A stretch of DNA of 64,000 bases from JADFRG01 sp048054495 (GCA_048054495.1 JBGMQN010000113.1:1-64000), one strand, 5' to 3'; counted from the first letter of the stretch, positions 41,656 through 50,967 are shown. Notes: a model not told the origin generated them from the letters alone. Translations and numbers: made by a program.

Positions 41656-42083
41656 GCACCGCCGTTCCACCATCCTTGGTACGGCCCACTCTGGAGACAG
41701 CCTTCCATATCGACTACGGGTGGTGGGACCGTTCGGGCCGGAATCTCGGTGTGTACTTGAGAAGCCACCTGTGTCAGGAGCATAAAGAGATGTACTCGGA
41801 CATCGATCCCAAGACAAAGGTCGATCATGTCGATCTCCAGACTGCGGAAGTGACCGTTGTAAGTCGAATCGAACACCTACTGGCCTCACATTGTGCCCAG
41901 CAAGATGGCTATCTCACACCCCAAACCAGCCTGGTAAACAGCGTTTTCCGCGTGTTCCTCGCCAACGGAAATGCGCCGCTAACGCCCGAAGAGCTCGCTC
42001 AGCAGATCGGCCGTCCAGCGCGGATGATCTTGCGCACTCTGTCGGGGCCGCGTGTCTACAAGGGCATTCGACCCGCCCGCTAG
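41652..42083 (+). CDS. hypothetical protein, partner of the preceding gene
   Basis: A 143-residue protein of unknown family. The first half has aromatic clusters (HIDYGWWDRSGRNLGVYLRS) and a CQEHKEMY segment. The C-terminal ~60 residues look like a small helical DNA- or protein-binding unit (LTPEELAQQIGRPARMILRT), similar to a helix-turn-helix. The start overlaps the upstream stop, so the pair is translationally coupled and the products probably interact. tRNA-Arg follows 45 nt later. Confidence 0.75.
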   Translation: MSTAVPPSLVRPTLETAFHIDYGWWDRSGRNLGVYLRSHLCQEHKEMYSDIDPKTKVDHVDLQTAEVTVVSRIEHLLASHCAQQDGYLTPQTSLVNSVFRVFLANGNAPLTPEELAQQIGRPARMILRTLSGPRVYKGIRPAR

Positions 42084-42128
42084 GTCCACATCCTGCCAAA
42101 AGGTATAAGATTAAGGAATTGGGGGACT

Positions 42129-42204
42129 GCCCCCGTAGCTCAACGGATAGAGCACCGGCCTTCTAAGCCGTAGGTTGCACGTTCGAGTCGTGCCGGGGGC
42201 ACCA
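42129..42204 (+). tRNA. tRNA-Arg (anticodon TCT), CCA encoded
   Basis: The acceptor GCCCCCG pairs with CGGGGGC, D-arm GCTC-GAGC, anticodon loop CTTCTAA (TCT), T-loop CACGTTCGAGTCGTG, discriminator A and an encoded CCA. A complete gene. Confidence 0.95.
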
Positions 42205-42208
42205 CAAG

Positions 42209-42240
42209 CTAGGGGCTGCCCATACTGAGACAGCCCCTAG
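42209..42240. terminator. 10-bp perfect hairpin after tRNA-Arg
   Basis: CTAGGGGCTG, a 12-nt loop, then CAGCCCCTAG. It lies 5 nt after the tRNA and could stop transcription from either side, though no T-run follows. Confidence 0.6.
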
Positions 42241-42265
42241 CCGTAAACCATTCCTTCTTGAAGAC

Positions 42266-42454
42266 CTACAGTTGCGGCGGAAGATCCTCGAGAACCGATT
42301 CATCGACCGCCGTGAAAGCGCGCGCGATTGCCTTGTCTATCCAATCTCGGTTGATCTGCTGCTCCTGCCCCTTGAGACAACTGCCAAGATAGGCAGCGGT
42401 CAATAGTGATCCGATTAAGGCTCCTATCACCATTCCAACGAGGACAACACTCAT
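42266..42454 (-). CDS. small membrane protein, 62 residues
   Basis: One N-terminal helix (VVLVGMVIGALIGSLLTAAYL) followed by a polar tail ending in DLPPQL. GGAGGG sits upstream of the ATG, supporting a real gene. Family and function unknown. Confidence 0.65.
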   Translation of the reverse strand: MSVVLVGMVIGALIGSLLTAAYLGSCLKGQEQQINRDWIDKAIARAFTAVDESVLEDLPPQL

Positions 42455-42531
42455 CTATATCCCTCCACTCTGTGCCCCGATCCGCCCCAATTGGATCCGG
42501 TTCCAACTGCGTTCTTGCTTCGAGTGTTCAG

Positions 42532-42732
42532 CTAGGCAGGGATGCGGGAGGCCCGGCGGTAGCACTCGTCGCGGGCTTCCTCCTCGTTAACGCAGGCCGC
42601 GAGCCATACCCATGCCAGGCGATTGTTGGGTTCTTCCCGCACTACCCAGCTCAATGTGGCCCGTCCCTGACCGAGGTCTCCCTGTTGAATAGCCTCTACG
42701 GCGGATGAGATCGCTTCTTCGATGGGTTTCAT
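42532..42732 (-). CDS. small TPR-like protein, 66 residues
   Basis: A single helical pair, AVEAIQQGDLGQGRATLSWV then NNRLAWVWLAACVNEEEARD. It resembles the N-terminal helices of the larger TPR protein in this window (near 20140), so it is likely a stand-alone member of the same module family. No strong ribosome-binding site. Confidence 0.6.
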   Translation of the reverse strand: MKPIEEAISSAVEAIQQGDLGQGRATLSWVVREEPNNRLAWVWLAACVNEEEARDECYRRASRIPA

Positions 42733-42813
42733 TTGCTGTCAGAGCGCACTTCGAAGGTGCCTTCCTGACAATCATCCTAGCAGTCCCCATCGGTTCCCTC
42801 ACTAACGATCCCC

Positions 42814-44853
42814 TTACAGTTCCGGCTCGATTTCGCCGGCCATCATGCGCACCCGCTGCCAGGGTGGAAGGTCGTCCATCTCGGCCAGAGTCTGTCGGAG
42901 CTCGAAGATCTGATCCCTGATTGCGGCAGCCTTCTCGAATTCTAGCGATTCTGCTGCGCTCCGCATTTGCTTTTCCAACTCCCGTATCAGCCTGGCCAAC
43001 TCGTCTCGCGGCATATCCAGTGGAGCAGTGGCACGGTACTCCGCCTGCTGCTCGGCCACCGCGAACTGATCCGTGAGGTCGCGCACCGCCTTAACGATAC
43101 TGACCGGCTCGATGCCGTGCTCCTCATTGAACTTGATTTGCTTTTCGCGCCGGCGATTGGTTTCGTCGATGGCGGCCTTCATGGAATCCGTCATCACATC
43201 GGCATACATGATGACCCTACCCTCTACGTGTCGGGAGGCCCTTCCGGTAGTCTGAATCAGTGAGGTCGTGGACCGCAGAAATCCTTCCTTGTCCGCATCC
43301 AGGATGGCTACCAGGGAAACCTCCGGAAGATCAAGGCCTTCGCGGAGAAGATTGATCCCTACAACCACATCAAAAACGCCGAGCCTGAGATCACGCAGTA
43401 TCCCAACCCGGTCGAGCGTGTCGATCTCCGAATGCAGGTAGTGCACTTTGATACCGAGCTCCAGCAGATAATCGGAGAGATCCTCTGCCATCCGCTTGGT
43501 CAGGGTGGTGACTAATGTGCGTTGTCCGATCTCGGTCCGCTGCTTGATCTCACCCACCAGGTCATCAATTTGCCCCTCGACCGGCCGTACTTCTACCTCC
43601 GGGTCGACCAGCCCAGTGGGACGGATGATCTGCTCAACGACTTGGCTCGTTGCTTCAAGTTCATAGGGTCCGGGCGTGGCGGAGGTGTACAAGACCTGCC
43701 CCGTGCGGGCCGTGAACTCATCAAACGCAAGCGGGCGATTGTCTATGGCAGACGGCAGACGGAACCCATATTCCACCAGGGTTTCCTTCCGGGATCGGTC
43801 GCCGGCGTACATGCCTCCAATTTGGGGGATGGTCATGTGGCTCTCGTCGATGACGAGCAGAAAGTCAGGGGGAAAATAGTCGATCAAGGTCCAGGGCGGC
43901 GATCCGGCCGGTCTCTGGTCTAAATGCCGAGAGTAGTTCTCGATACCGGAGCAGTAGCCGACCTCTCGCAGCATCTCCAGGTCGTAGTTCGTACGCTGCT
44001 CCAATCGCTGGGCCTCCAGGTGTTTATCCTGCTTTTTGAGTTGCAGGAGGTGGCTGGATAGCTCCTCTTCGATGTCGTGGATCGCGGCCTGGAGCTTCTC
44101 TGCTTCGGTGATGAAGTGCTTGGCGGGGAAAATGTCGATGGCCTCCCTCTCGGCAATCAGCTCACCCGTGAGGATGTCAAACTGTGCGATGCGTTCCAGC
44201 TCGTCGCCGAAGAAGCCGATCCGTAATCCGCGCTCCTCGTAGGCTGGGACAACCTCGAGGGTGTCCCCGCGCACCCGAAAAGTGCCCGGGCTGAGCTGCA
44301 TGTCATTGCGAGAATAGTGGCTTTCAACGAGTTGGCGCAGCAATGCTTCCCGCCGGTAGACACTGCCTTTCTCCAGGTGAATCACGATACGACCATAGGC
44401 CTCCGGGTTCCCGATGCCATAGATGCAGGATACCGAAGCCACTACCACTACGTCACGTCGAGCAATGACGGAGGCAGTCGCCGACAATCTCAACCGCTCG
44501 ATTTCCTCGTTGACATCGGTTTCCTTCTCGATGTACAGATCATGCTTGGGTACGTAGGCTTCTGGCTGGTAATAGTCGTAGTAGGAGACGAAGTACTCGA
44601 CCGCATTTTCTGGAAAGAAATCCTTGAACTCGGCGTACAGCTGTGCGCCCAGTGTCTTGTTATGTACGATCACCAGGGTCGGGCGTTGCTGCTCAGCGAT
44701 CACGCTCGCCACGGTGAAGGTTTTGCCCGTCCCGGTTGCGCCGAGTAGGACCTGATGTTCGAACCCATCATTCAAGCCCTTATTGAGTTGCGCGATGGCC
44801 TGCGGCTGGTCTCCCATGGCTTGATAGGGGGCGCGCAGCTTGAATTCAGACAT
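42814..44853 (-). CDS. uvrB: excinuclease ABC subunit UvrB
   Basis: A 679-residue UvrB. Walker A GATGTGKTFTVASV, the beta-hairpin YYDYYQPEAYVP, VIDESHMT, TSATPGPYE and GRASRHVEGRV are in order, and the C-terminal UVR motif (EKQMRSAAESLEFEKAAAIR) that binds UvrC is present. It unwinds and scans damaged DNA in nucleotide excision repair. AAAGGAG upstream on the minus strand supports the ATG at 44853. No oddities. Confidence 0.97.
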   Translation of the reverse strand: MSEFKLRAPYQAMGDQPQAIAQLNKGLNDGFEHQVLLGATGTGKTFTVASVIAEQQRPTLVIVHNKTLGAQLYAEFKDFFPENAVEYFVSYYDYYQPEAYVPKHDLYIEKETDVNEEIERLRLSATASVIARRDVVVVASVSCIYGIGNPEAYGRIVIHLEKGSVYRREALLRQLVESHYSRNDMQLSPGTFRVRGDTLEVVPAYEERGLRIGFFGDELERIAQFDILTGELIAEREAIDIFPAKHFITEAEKLQAAIHDIEEELSSHLLQLKKQDKHLEAQRLEQRTNYDLEMLREVGYCSGIENYSRHLDQRPAGSPPWTLIDYFPPDFLLVIDESHMTIPQIGGMYAGDRSRKETLVEYGFRLPSAIDNRPLAFDEFTARTGQVLYTSATPGPYELEATSQVVEQIIRPTGLVDPEVEVRPVEGQIDDLVGEIKQRTEIGQRTLVTTLTKRMAEDLSDYLLELGIKVHYLHSEIDTLDRVGILRDLRLGVFDVVVGINLLREGLDLPEVSLVAILDADKEGFLRSTTSLIQTTGRASRHVEGRVIMYADVMTDSMKAAIDETNRRREKQIKFNEEHGIEPVSIVKAVRDLTDQFAVAEQQAEYRATAPLDMPRDELARLIRELEKQMRSAAESLEFEKAAAIRDQIFELRQTLAEMDDLPPWQRVRMMAGEIEPEL

Positions 44854-44967
44854 CTCGAGCGGTCGCTCCTTTAGAACCCGACTCTTGTGTACCCCTTGTA
44901 TTGCGCATAGACATAACTATTTGGACCTTCATAAGGGGGATATGGGGCCCTCGATGTTCCAGATCAT

Positions 44968-46038
44968 TCATCCCTGTTCAACATAGATTGGGTTGCTGTA
45001 AATCCAGGGTATTGCAGCACCCCCGGCGCGGCGGAGTGCAGCTTCCACGCGGTAGGCGCCGGGTTCGCGGACGGAATGCACGCCGTGCTGGGCGGCAGGC
45101 CATTCCCGAACCACTCGACCTTCACGGATGATTCGAATCTGCGCGATTTGCGGAGTACTCACCTGTAACGTTGCGCCCAGACGGTACCGGAGGCGGTCGC
45201 CCATGATCGCCTTGCCGTGTTCGGCATGTGCGCGGAACATGAATCCTCGCGCGCTGGCCGGGAGATCATACCCCACGAAGCAGCGCCCGCGCCCGAGAGC
45301 TCCCAGGAGGCGCATCCGATCTTCAGACGCCTCACCGGACAGGGGCTCATCGAGAAGCACGTGTGTGTTGACCGCCTTGAACAACCACTCGTATGGAAAT
45401 ATGGTTCGGCGGAGCGGGCCCAGTTGTATGGGCAGCGCATGGGCGTCGGCGTTTCCGATTGCCACGATGCGCTTCCCGGTGCCAAGTAAACGATCCCAGC
45501 GTTCCAGCAAGCTCTTTTCAGGCCCACGATGTATTCGCGAGGGAAACAGCCCGTAGAAGGCGGCATGTGCCCGAGAACGAAGCAAGCATTTGAAGGAAGT
45601 CATGAAGTTCCATATTTCAATTCCCGTGTAGCCCTCCACTTCCCAGTCGTCCCACGAAAGCTCCGGTTGATCAGATCGGGGGACCCCACAATCGTGCGGG
45701 TGGGCCAGGAAGGATAAACCCTCGCGCTTTCTGACCTCGTGGAGCAAGGTCTGAGGCCGATCCGCATATTGAGAGAGATCTTCCTCGGTACCATAAATCA
45801 GCAGGTGAGACCTCTCGGGAACGCGCTCAACATCGTGAACTTCCTCGCCAATGATCCGCAGAACGCGCTGAAAACCACGATAGAAGTAGCCTTCGAATTC
45901 AGTGGGCAGTGTGTTGTGGTCCGTGACTACGATAAAGTCCAGGCCGGCCTGTATCGCAGCATTCGCGACTTCGTCGTGCGTGCCATGCCCATCGGAGGTC
46001 GTCGTGTGCATATGCAGATTGCCGACGTACTCACGCAT
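44968..46038 (-). CDS. PHP-domain metal-dependent phosphoesterase (CehA-like)
   Basis: A 356-residue protein. The N-terminal PHP domain has HMHTTTSDGHGTHDEV, VVTDHNTLP and FLAHPHDCG, with AIGNADAHALP near residue 190. The C-terminal ~90 residues are beta-rich and end without a second domain. PHP proteins are phosphoesterases with two or three metals. The TATG upstream is shared with the divergent PolX gene, 91 nt away; PolX also carries a PHP domain, which may point to linked roles. Confidence 0.88.
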   Translation of the reverse strand: MREYVGNLHMHTTTSDGHGTHDEVANAAIQAGLDFIVVTDHNTLPTEFEGYFYRGFQRVLRIIGEEVHDVERVPERSHLLIYGTEEDLSQYADRPQTLLHEVRKREGLSFLAHPHDCGVPRSDQPELSWDDWEVEGYTGIEIWNFMTSFKCLLRSRAHAAFYGLFPSRIHRGPEKSLLERWDRLLGTGKRIVAIGNADAHALPIQLGPLRRTIFPYEWLFKAVNTHVLLDEPLSGEASEDRMRLLGALGRGRCFVGYDLPASARGFMFRAHAEHGKAIMGDRLRYRLGATLQVSTPQIAQIRIIREGRVVREWPAAQHGVHSVREPGAYRVEAALRRAGGAAIPWIYSNPIYVEQG

Positions 46039-46135
46039 TCAACCCTCGAGTCATTGAACATAGCCAGATTGAGGGCCCGAAGCATATCATGGCAAGGCAT
46101 CGCTTAGAATGTGACCCCCGAATCAAGGTGTGGGT

Positions 46136-47860
46136 ATGAACAACGCAGAGGTGGCGAAGGTCTTCGAAGATATCGCCGAACTCCTGGAGATTAAGGGCGA
46201 GAAGGTCTTCAAAGTCATCGCCTATCGCAGAGGGGCAGAATCCATCAGGAGTCTGGGCCGAGACATCAAAGCCATCTGGAAGGAGGGAACACTCGAAGGT
46301 ATACCGGGGGTAGGTAAGGCCATCGCCGAAAAGACCGACGAGCTGCTCCGTACGGGAAAATTGGAATACTACGAGAATCTCAAGTCCGAGATCCCCATCG
46401 GCCTGCTCGATATGTTGAAGGTGGGTGATGTCGGGCCCAAGAAGGCCGCCCGCTTTTGGAAAGAGCTTGACATCACATCGGTGGAGCAACTCGAAGCGGC
46501 CGCCAAGAACGGAGAGTTGAAAAATCTGCCAGGCATGGGGGCGAAGTCGGAAGCTCGCATTCTAGAAAGCATCGAGGCCTTGAAACGCCGGCAGACCGGC
46601 CGCATGTCGATCGGTGTTGCCCTGCCGATCGCCGAGCAGCTACTGGGGGAGCTGCGCCGGCATCCAATGGTCAAGGCCGCCGAGACCGCCGGCAGCTTAC
46701 GCCGGATGCGGGAGACCGTAGGGGACCTGGATCTGCTGGTATCAACCGATCACCCTGAGGAAGTGATGCAGGCCTTCGTGGAGCTGCCAATCGTTGGTCG
46801 AGTGCGAGGGAAGGGCGCAGTGAAGACCAGCGTGGAGCTTATCGACGGTGTACGCGTCCAAGTTTGGACGCATCCCTCGGAACGTTTCGGAACCGCCTTG
46901 CAGTACGCTACAGGATCTAAGGACCACAACGTCCGACTGCGGGAGCTGGCCCTTTCCAAGGGGTTTTCGCTCTCTGATCAGGCCTTCAAGCTGGAGGATG
47001 GCGCGGAAATTACCGTAGCCACTGAAGCAGAGGTCTACGAGAAGCTCGGCCTACCGTGGATTGTGCCAGAAATGCGGGAAGACCGTGGCGAGATACAGGC
47101 TGCTCAGAACGGAAACCTCCCGAAGCTTCTTGAAGTCAAGGATCTCAAGGGCGAGCTGCATGCACACACCACCTGGAGTGATGGCAAAAACTCAATCGAA
47201 GAGATGGTCCAGGCGGCCATGAAGGAAGGTCACAAATACCTGGCCATTACAGATCACTCCCAGAGCCTGGGCATTGCCAATGGCCTGACGGTGAAACGCG
47301 TAGAGAATCAGAGCAAAGAGATTGTGCAGGCTCGCCAAGGACTGAAGAAGAATTTCGTCCTGTTGCACGGCACAGAAATGGAGATCCTGGCGGATGGCAG
47401 CCTCGACTACCCGGATGAGGTTTTGGCCAAGTTCGATCTTGTCATCGCCTCCATTCACACCTCGCTGCGTCAGCCGCGCAAGCAGGTGACTGAAAGGATG
47501 TTGAATGCCATCCGGAATCCCCATGTCGACATGATTGCCCACCCCTCGGGGCGCTTGATCGGAAAACGAGAGCCGGCCGATTTGGATATGGACCGAATCC
47601 TGGAGGCGGCCCTTGAGCACAGTGTCATCCTGGAGATCAACGCAAATCCGGAACGGCTCGATCTAAATGATATTTACGCGCGGCGTGCGGCCGAGATGGG
47701 AATTCCACTGGCCATAAATACCGATGCTCACCGTCCGGAGCACCTGGCCTTTCGCGGCTTCGGCGTGGGAGTCGCCCGGCGTGCGTGGGTCACTTCAAAG
47801 CAGGTCGTCAATTGCTGGACCGCCGCACGAATACAGAAATGGCTCAAAGCGCGCGGCTAG
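46136..47860 (+). CDS. polX: family X DNA polymerase with PHP 3'-5' exonuclease (PolX)
   Basis: A 574-residue bacterial PolX. The N-terminal 8-kDa-like helix-hairpin-helix region has GIPGVGKAIAEKTDELL and NLPGMGAKSEARI. The palm has the Asp pair in ETVGDLDLLVST. The C-terminal PHP domain starts at ELHAHTTWSDG, then AITDHSQSLG and VDMIAHPSGRL. It fills gaps in base-excision repair and proofreads. Start is the ATG at 46136. Confidence 0.95.
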   Translation: MNNAEVAKVFEDIAELLEIKGEKVFKVIAYRRGAESIRSLGRDIKAIWKEGTLEGIPGVGKAIAEKTDELLRTGKLEYYENLKSEIPIGLLDMLKVGDVGPKKAARFWKELDITSVEQLEAAAKNGELKNLPGMGAKSEARILESIEALKRRQTGRMSIGVALPIAEQLLGELRRHPMVKAAETAGSLRRMRETVGDLDLLVSTDHPEEVMQAFVELPIVGRVRGKGAVKTSVELIDGVRVQVWTHPSERFGTALQYATGSKDHNVRLRELALSKGFSLSDQAFKLEDGAEITVATEAEVYEKLGLPWIVPEMREDRGEIQAAQNGNLPKLLEVKDLKGELHAHTTWSDGKNSIEEMVQAAMKEGHKYLAITDHSQSLGIANGLTVKRVENQSKEIVQARQGLKKNFVLLHGTEMEILADGSLDYPDEVLAKFDLVIASIHTSLRQPRKQVTERMLNAIRNPHVDMIAHPSGRLIGKREPADLDMDRILEAALEHSVILEINANPERLDLNDIYARRAAEMGIPLAINTDAHRPEHLAFRGFGVGVARRAWVTSKQVVNCWTAARIQKWLKARG

Positions 47861-47916
47861 CGCAACCCTTCGGCAGCCTGTGGGGTTAATTAGGTAGCCG
47901 CCGATGAGATACACCC

Positions 47917-48765
47917 ATGGCGAAAACCGCATTTGTGACGGACAGCACGGCATATATTCCATCCAGCCTGGTCAAGCAGTTCGATATAACGGTGATCCCC
48001 CAGGTCCTGATCTGGGATGAACAGACGCTGCTCGACGGCATCGATATTCAGCCGACTGCTTTCTACGAACGGCTGAGGGATTCAAAGACGATGCCAACAA
48101 CCTCACAGGCAACTATTGGTGCCTTCAAGGAAGTATTCGAGCCTCTGGTTGAGGCGGGGCGACCCGTTCTGGCCCTGCTCGTCTCAGACAAACTCTCCGG
48201 CACGATCCAATCTGCAGAACAGGCCAAGGCTTCGTTTCCGGAGGCGACGATCGTAACGATCGATTCGGAAGCGACCGCGATGGCGATGGGCTTTCAGGTG
48301 CTGGCCGCGGCCCGCGCCGCGCGGAAGGGGAAATCCTTCGAAGAAGTAACAGAGATCGCCAGGCAAGCCAAACACCGAACGGGAGTGGTGTTCGTCGTGG
48401 ACACACTCGAGTTTCTGCACCGCGGCGGCCGGATTGGCGGCGCCTCCCGCTTGCTAGGCACGGCCTTGAACCTGAAACCGATCCTGGAGCTTCAGGAGGG
48501 AGTGATCGATGCGGTGGACCGGGTCCGCACTCGCTCCAAGGCGCAAGCCAGATTGCTCGACCTGCTAGAGAAAAGGATCGACCGGCGTCCCAACCTGCGC
48601 CTCGCCGTGCTGCATGCGGCGGCCGAGCAGCAGGCGCGTGATCTGCTGGAGGTCGCGGCGAATCGCTTCAATCCAATTGAGACCGTGTTTTCGGAGGTCA
48701 GCCCCGTTGTTGGGACCCACATAGGGCCGGGGGCTCTTGCTTTGTGTTACTCGGTCGAGTCCTGA
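47917..48765 (+). CDS. DegV-family fatty-acid-binding protein
   Basis: A 282-residue protein of the FakB/DegV family. It has the start AFVTDSTAYIP, TTSQATIGAF with the lipid-contacting Thr-Ser, SDKLSGTIQSA, and FVVDTLEFLHRGGRIG. The family binds a fatty acid and presents it to the FakA kinase in Gram-positive bacteria. No FakA-like kinase lies nearby. Confidence 0.95.
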   Translation: MAKTAFVTDSTAYIPSSLVKQFDITVIPQVLIWDEQTLLDGIDIQPTAFYERLRDSKTMPTTSQATIGAFKEVFEPLVEAGRPVLALLVSDKLSGTIQSAEQAKASFPEATIVTIDSEATAMAMGFQVLAAARAARKGKSFEEVTEIARQAKHRTGVVFVVDTLEFLHRGGRIGGASRLLGTALNLKPILELQEGVIDAVDRVRTRSKAQARLLDLLEKRIDRRPNLRLAVLHAAAEQQARDLLEVAANRFNPIETVFSEVSPVVGTHIGPGALALCYSVES

Positions 48766-49173
48766 ACAACCTCCCTCGCCTCACGCAACAGGACCGCCAA
48801 GCCATCCAGGGAGGGTCATGCTGGCTCTGCACTTTCATATTGGCGCTCCTCAGTATTCAGATGGCGCTTGGAGACCACCCAAGGAACGGCGATCGATTCA
48901 CAGGAGGCGGATAGTGTAAACTAATCCGATGCGGTGCATCGGTCTACTGCCACCGACTTCGCAACTACTGATTAGGCGTAAGCCGATTAGCGACTCCCCA
49001 CTGCAGCGAGCAATCATCCAATTCAGGAACTCACCGACCTTCGGGCCGGCAAACAATTCGTGATACGGAACAAATCGAGTTCACCTATCAAGGGAGTTAT
49101 GTCGGGATAGCGAGCACGTATAGCCGAAGCGGATTGGATATTCCAAGATCCGACCGGAGGGAGGAGGAGCAAG
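48766..49173. other. 408-nt intergenic stretch
   Basis: No gene seen. A short perfect hairpin (CCGATGC, GGT, GCATCGG) lies at 48926-48942 and TAAACT at 48917-48922 could be a -10 box for the ACT gene. The last 20 nt hold a very strong Shine-Dalgarno sequence (GGAGGGAGGAGG, 49156-49167). Confidence 0.5.
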
Positions 49174-49563
49174 ATCGCAATCGAATTCACCATAACGCTC
49201 GAGAATCAACCCGGCCAGCTGGCAAGCCTATCGAAGTCCCTGGGTGAAGCGGGTGTCAATATTCGAGCACTCTCTGGCACGGTTTGCGAAGGAAAAGGCA
49301 TCCTCAAGTTGCTGACCAGCGACGAAGATTCAACCCGCGCCAAGCTCGAGGAATTAGGACTCCCGTTCGAAGAGCAGGAGATCCTTACTGTAACTATGCC
49401 CGATCGGCCTGGCCAGCTCGGCGATTTCGCCGAGATGCTCGGAGAAGCCGACATCAACATCGAGACGATTTTTGTGATCGATACCGCTGCCGGATTCACG
49501 GAGCTTGCGATCGGAGTCGACAAGATCGAAGAAGCAAAGACGCTCCCGCTGGGACAGTTCTGA
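49174..49563 (+). CDS. two-ACT-domain protein, apparently with an ATC start
   Basis: About 130 codons encode two ACT repeats: IEFTITLENQPGQLASL with a following NIRALSG, and ILTVTMPDRPGQLGDF with NIETIFV. ACT pairs bind amino acids and control enzymes of amino-acid metabolism. An excellent Shine-Dalgarno sequence ends 6 nt before an ATC at 49174, exactly where the protein should start, and no in-frame ATG, GTG or TTG lies between the upstream stop (49108) and the TTG at 49309, which would cut the first ACT domain in half. Either ATC is used, or an ATG has been lost by mutation or base error. Confidence 0.8.
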   Translation: MAIEFTITLENQPGQLASLSKSLGEAGVNIRALSGTVCEGKGILKLLTSDEDSTRAKLEELGLPFEEQEILTVTMPDRPGQLGDFAEMLGEADINIETIFVIDTAAGFTELAIGVDKIEEAKTLPLGQF

Positions 49564-49622
49564 GCGCACAATGCGCCTGTAGACTGTGGGATCGACCCAA
49601 AGCACCATGACTGGGAGAATAG

Positions 49623-49886
49623 AAGATCGATAGGAGGACGCTTGCGTGGCTTGCACTGGGGGGTAGCCTGCTGCTCTTCTTTCCTTGCGGCGTCTTCAAC
49701 GGAATTCTGGCCACCTTCGGCGCGGCGGCGTTGATGTTCCCGGGCATCGAGATTGGCATCACTGCAGCCGAGAATACATACTACGCTGGCCTATTTGGTG
49801 GACTGGCGTTGGCCGCGCTCATTTCTGGAGCGGTGCTCTTCATCTGGGGCTTGCGTACGCTGAGGCGGGAGCCGCCCACAAACTAG
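49623..49886 (+). CDS. small two-helix membrane protein without a normal start
   Basis: An 88-codon frame encodes KIDRRTLAWLALGGSLLLFF, a loop, and a second helix (LFGGLALAALISGAVLFIWG) before a basic tail. The codon directly before the natural N-terminus is TAG (49620) where ATG would be expected, with GGGAG upstream. It could start at an ATC (49626), or the gene may be damaged. Function unknown. Confidence 0.45.
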   Translation, partial: KIDRRTLAWLALGGSLLLFFPCGVFNGILATFGAAALMFPGIEIGITAAENTYYAGLFGGLALAALISGAVLFIWGLRTLRREPPTN

Positions 49887-50217
49887 CGCGTCCGATTCCG
49901 GCGAACGGCAACTTATAGAATTCATGGGCGGTGAAGGTCTTCTTCGGTATTGCTGCAGCGGTATTCATTGCTAATGCCGCTGGTCGGCCTGGGAGCGCTC
50001 CTATTCATCGGAGTGGCTTTGGTGCTGGGTATTGGTCTGATCCAACGCACGCAAGCAAGCTCAGACGGCGTGGGTAGAACCGGGTCGCATGGCGTATGTA
50101 TCGATACTCCAGCCTGTACCTGGCTGGCAATATGGTGGCCCTTATGGCGGATGCCTTGATCATTGGCTGAGATCAGGCATATTCGGCTTTATTAATCGTA
50201 ATGATTGGAGAGTAGAA
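49887..50217. other. 331 nt with a possible frameshifted small membrane ORF
   Basis: A GTG at 49933 begins KVFFGIAAAVFIAN and a separate frame from 49974 continues MPLVGLGALLFIGVALVL then GIGLIQRTQ. The two could be one short membrane protein broken by a frameshift. Neither frame has a strong ribosome-binding site. Confidence 0.35.
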
Positions 50218-50550
50218 ATGGTTGAAACTGCCCAAATCGACAAGGTGGATGTTGTCAAGGCGGCCGGCAGGATCGATAGCCACACCACGCCTGAGCTAAA
50301 AGAGGCTTTTGATGGCCTCATGGATCAGAGTCGATACAAGCTGATATTCGACATGAGCGAGATCGACTTCCTCTCCAGCAGTGGGGTGTGGGTGCTACTT
50401 GAGACTCAGAAGAGATGCCGCCGCCGCAACCGTGGGGATCTCGTCATAGCCAGCGCAAACGACAATATCCAGAAGACGCTTGATCTCGCAGGTCTCATGC
50501 ACTTCATGAAAATGTACGAGGATGTTGATTCAGCGGTCGGCAGCTTCTAG
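50218..50550 (+). CDS. STAS-domain anti-sigma-factor antagonist
   Basis: A 110-residue RsbV/SpoIIAA-like protein. It starts MVETAQIDKVDVVKAAGRID, and the conserved phosphorylated Ser region reads IDFLSSSGVWVL near residue 56. When unphosphorylated it binds the kinase-type anti-sigma factor encoded 9 nt later, freeing a sigma factor. GGAGAG precedes the ATG at 50218. Confidence 0.93.
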   Translation: MVETAQIDKVDVVKAAGRIDSHTTPELKEAFDGLMDQSRYKLIFDMSEIDFLSSSGVWVLLETQKRCRRRNRGDLVIASANDNIQKTLDLAGLMHFMKMYEDVDSAVGSF

Positions 50551-50559
50551 CACCCAACG

Positions 50560-50967
50560 ATGCCCAAAGAGACCTTCGCGGCTCGATTCGAGAATTTGGC
50601 GCGGATCTGCGAATTCGTCACAACCGTATGCAGGGAGGCCGGATTCGAGGAGGCCGACACCTATTGCATAGAACTCGCTACGAACGAAGCCTGCACCAAT
50701 ATTATCGAATACGCCTATGCCGAGGGCGCGGAAGGAAGGATCGAGTGCTCGATCAAAGCGGACGAGAAAGGGGTCACCATCGTCTTACGAGATTGGGGAA
50801 GGCCATTTGACGCGTGTGAAGTCCCTGAGAAGAACTTCGATGTCCCGCTGGAAGAGTTGGGCCCTCGAGGTGCCGGGTTGCGGCTGATGAGGGGTGCCGT
50901 GGATGAAGTCGTATTTGAGCCGCTACCAGGCGAGGGGAATCGCCTGACGATCAGGAAGTTCCGCTAG
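50560..50967 (+). CDS. RsbW-like serine kinase / anti-sigma factor
   Basis: A 135-residue GHKL ATPase. The N box ELATNEACTNIIEYAY, G1 box LRDWGRPFD and G2 box PRGAGLRLMRGAVDE are present. It phosphorylates the STAS partner and holds a sigma factor or another target; no sigma gene is adjacent. It overlaps the convergent phosphatase by 4 nt. Confidence 0.92.
   Translation: MPKETFAARFENLARICEFVTTVCREAGFEEADTYCIELATNEACTNIIEYAYAEGAEGRIECSIKADEKGVTIVLRDWGRPFDACEVPEKNFDVPLEELGPRGAGLRLMRGAVDEVVFEPLPGEGNRLTIRKFR

Noticed and set aside
48926..48942. Short perfect hairpin as terminator of degV
   Set aside because: It lies 160 nt downstream, has no T-run, and only a 7-bp stem.
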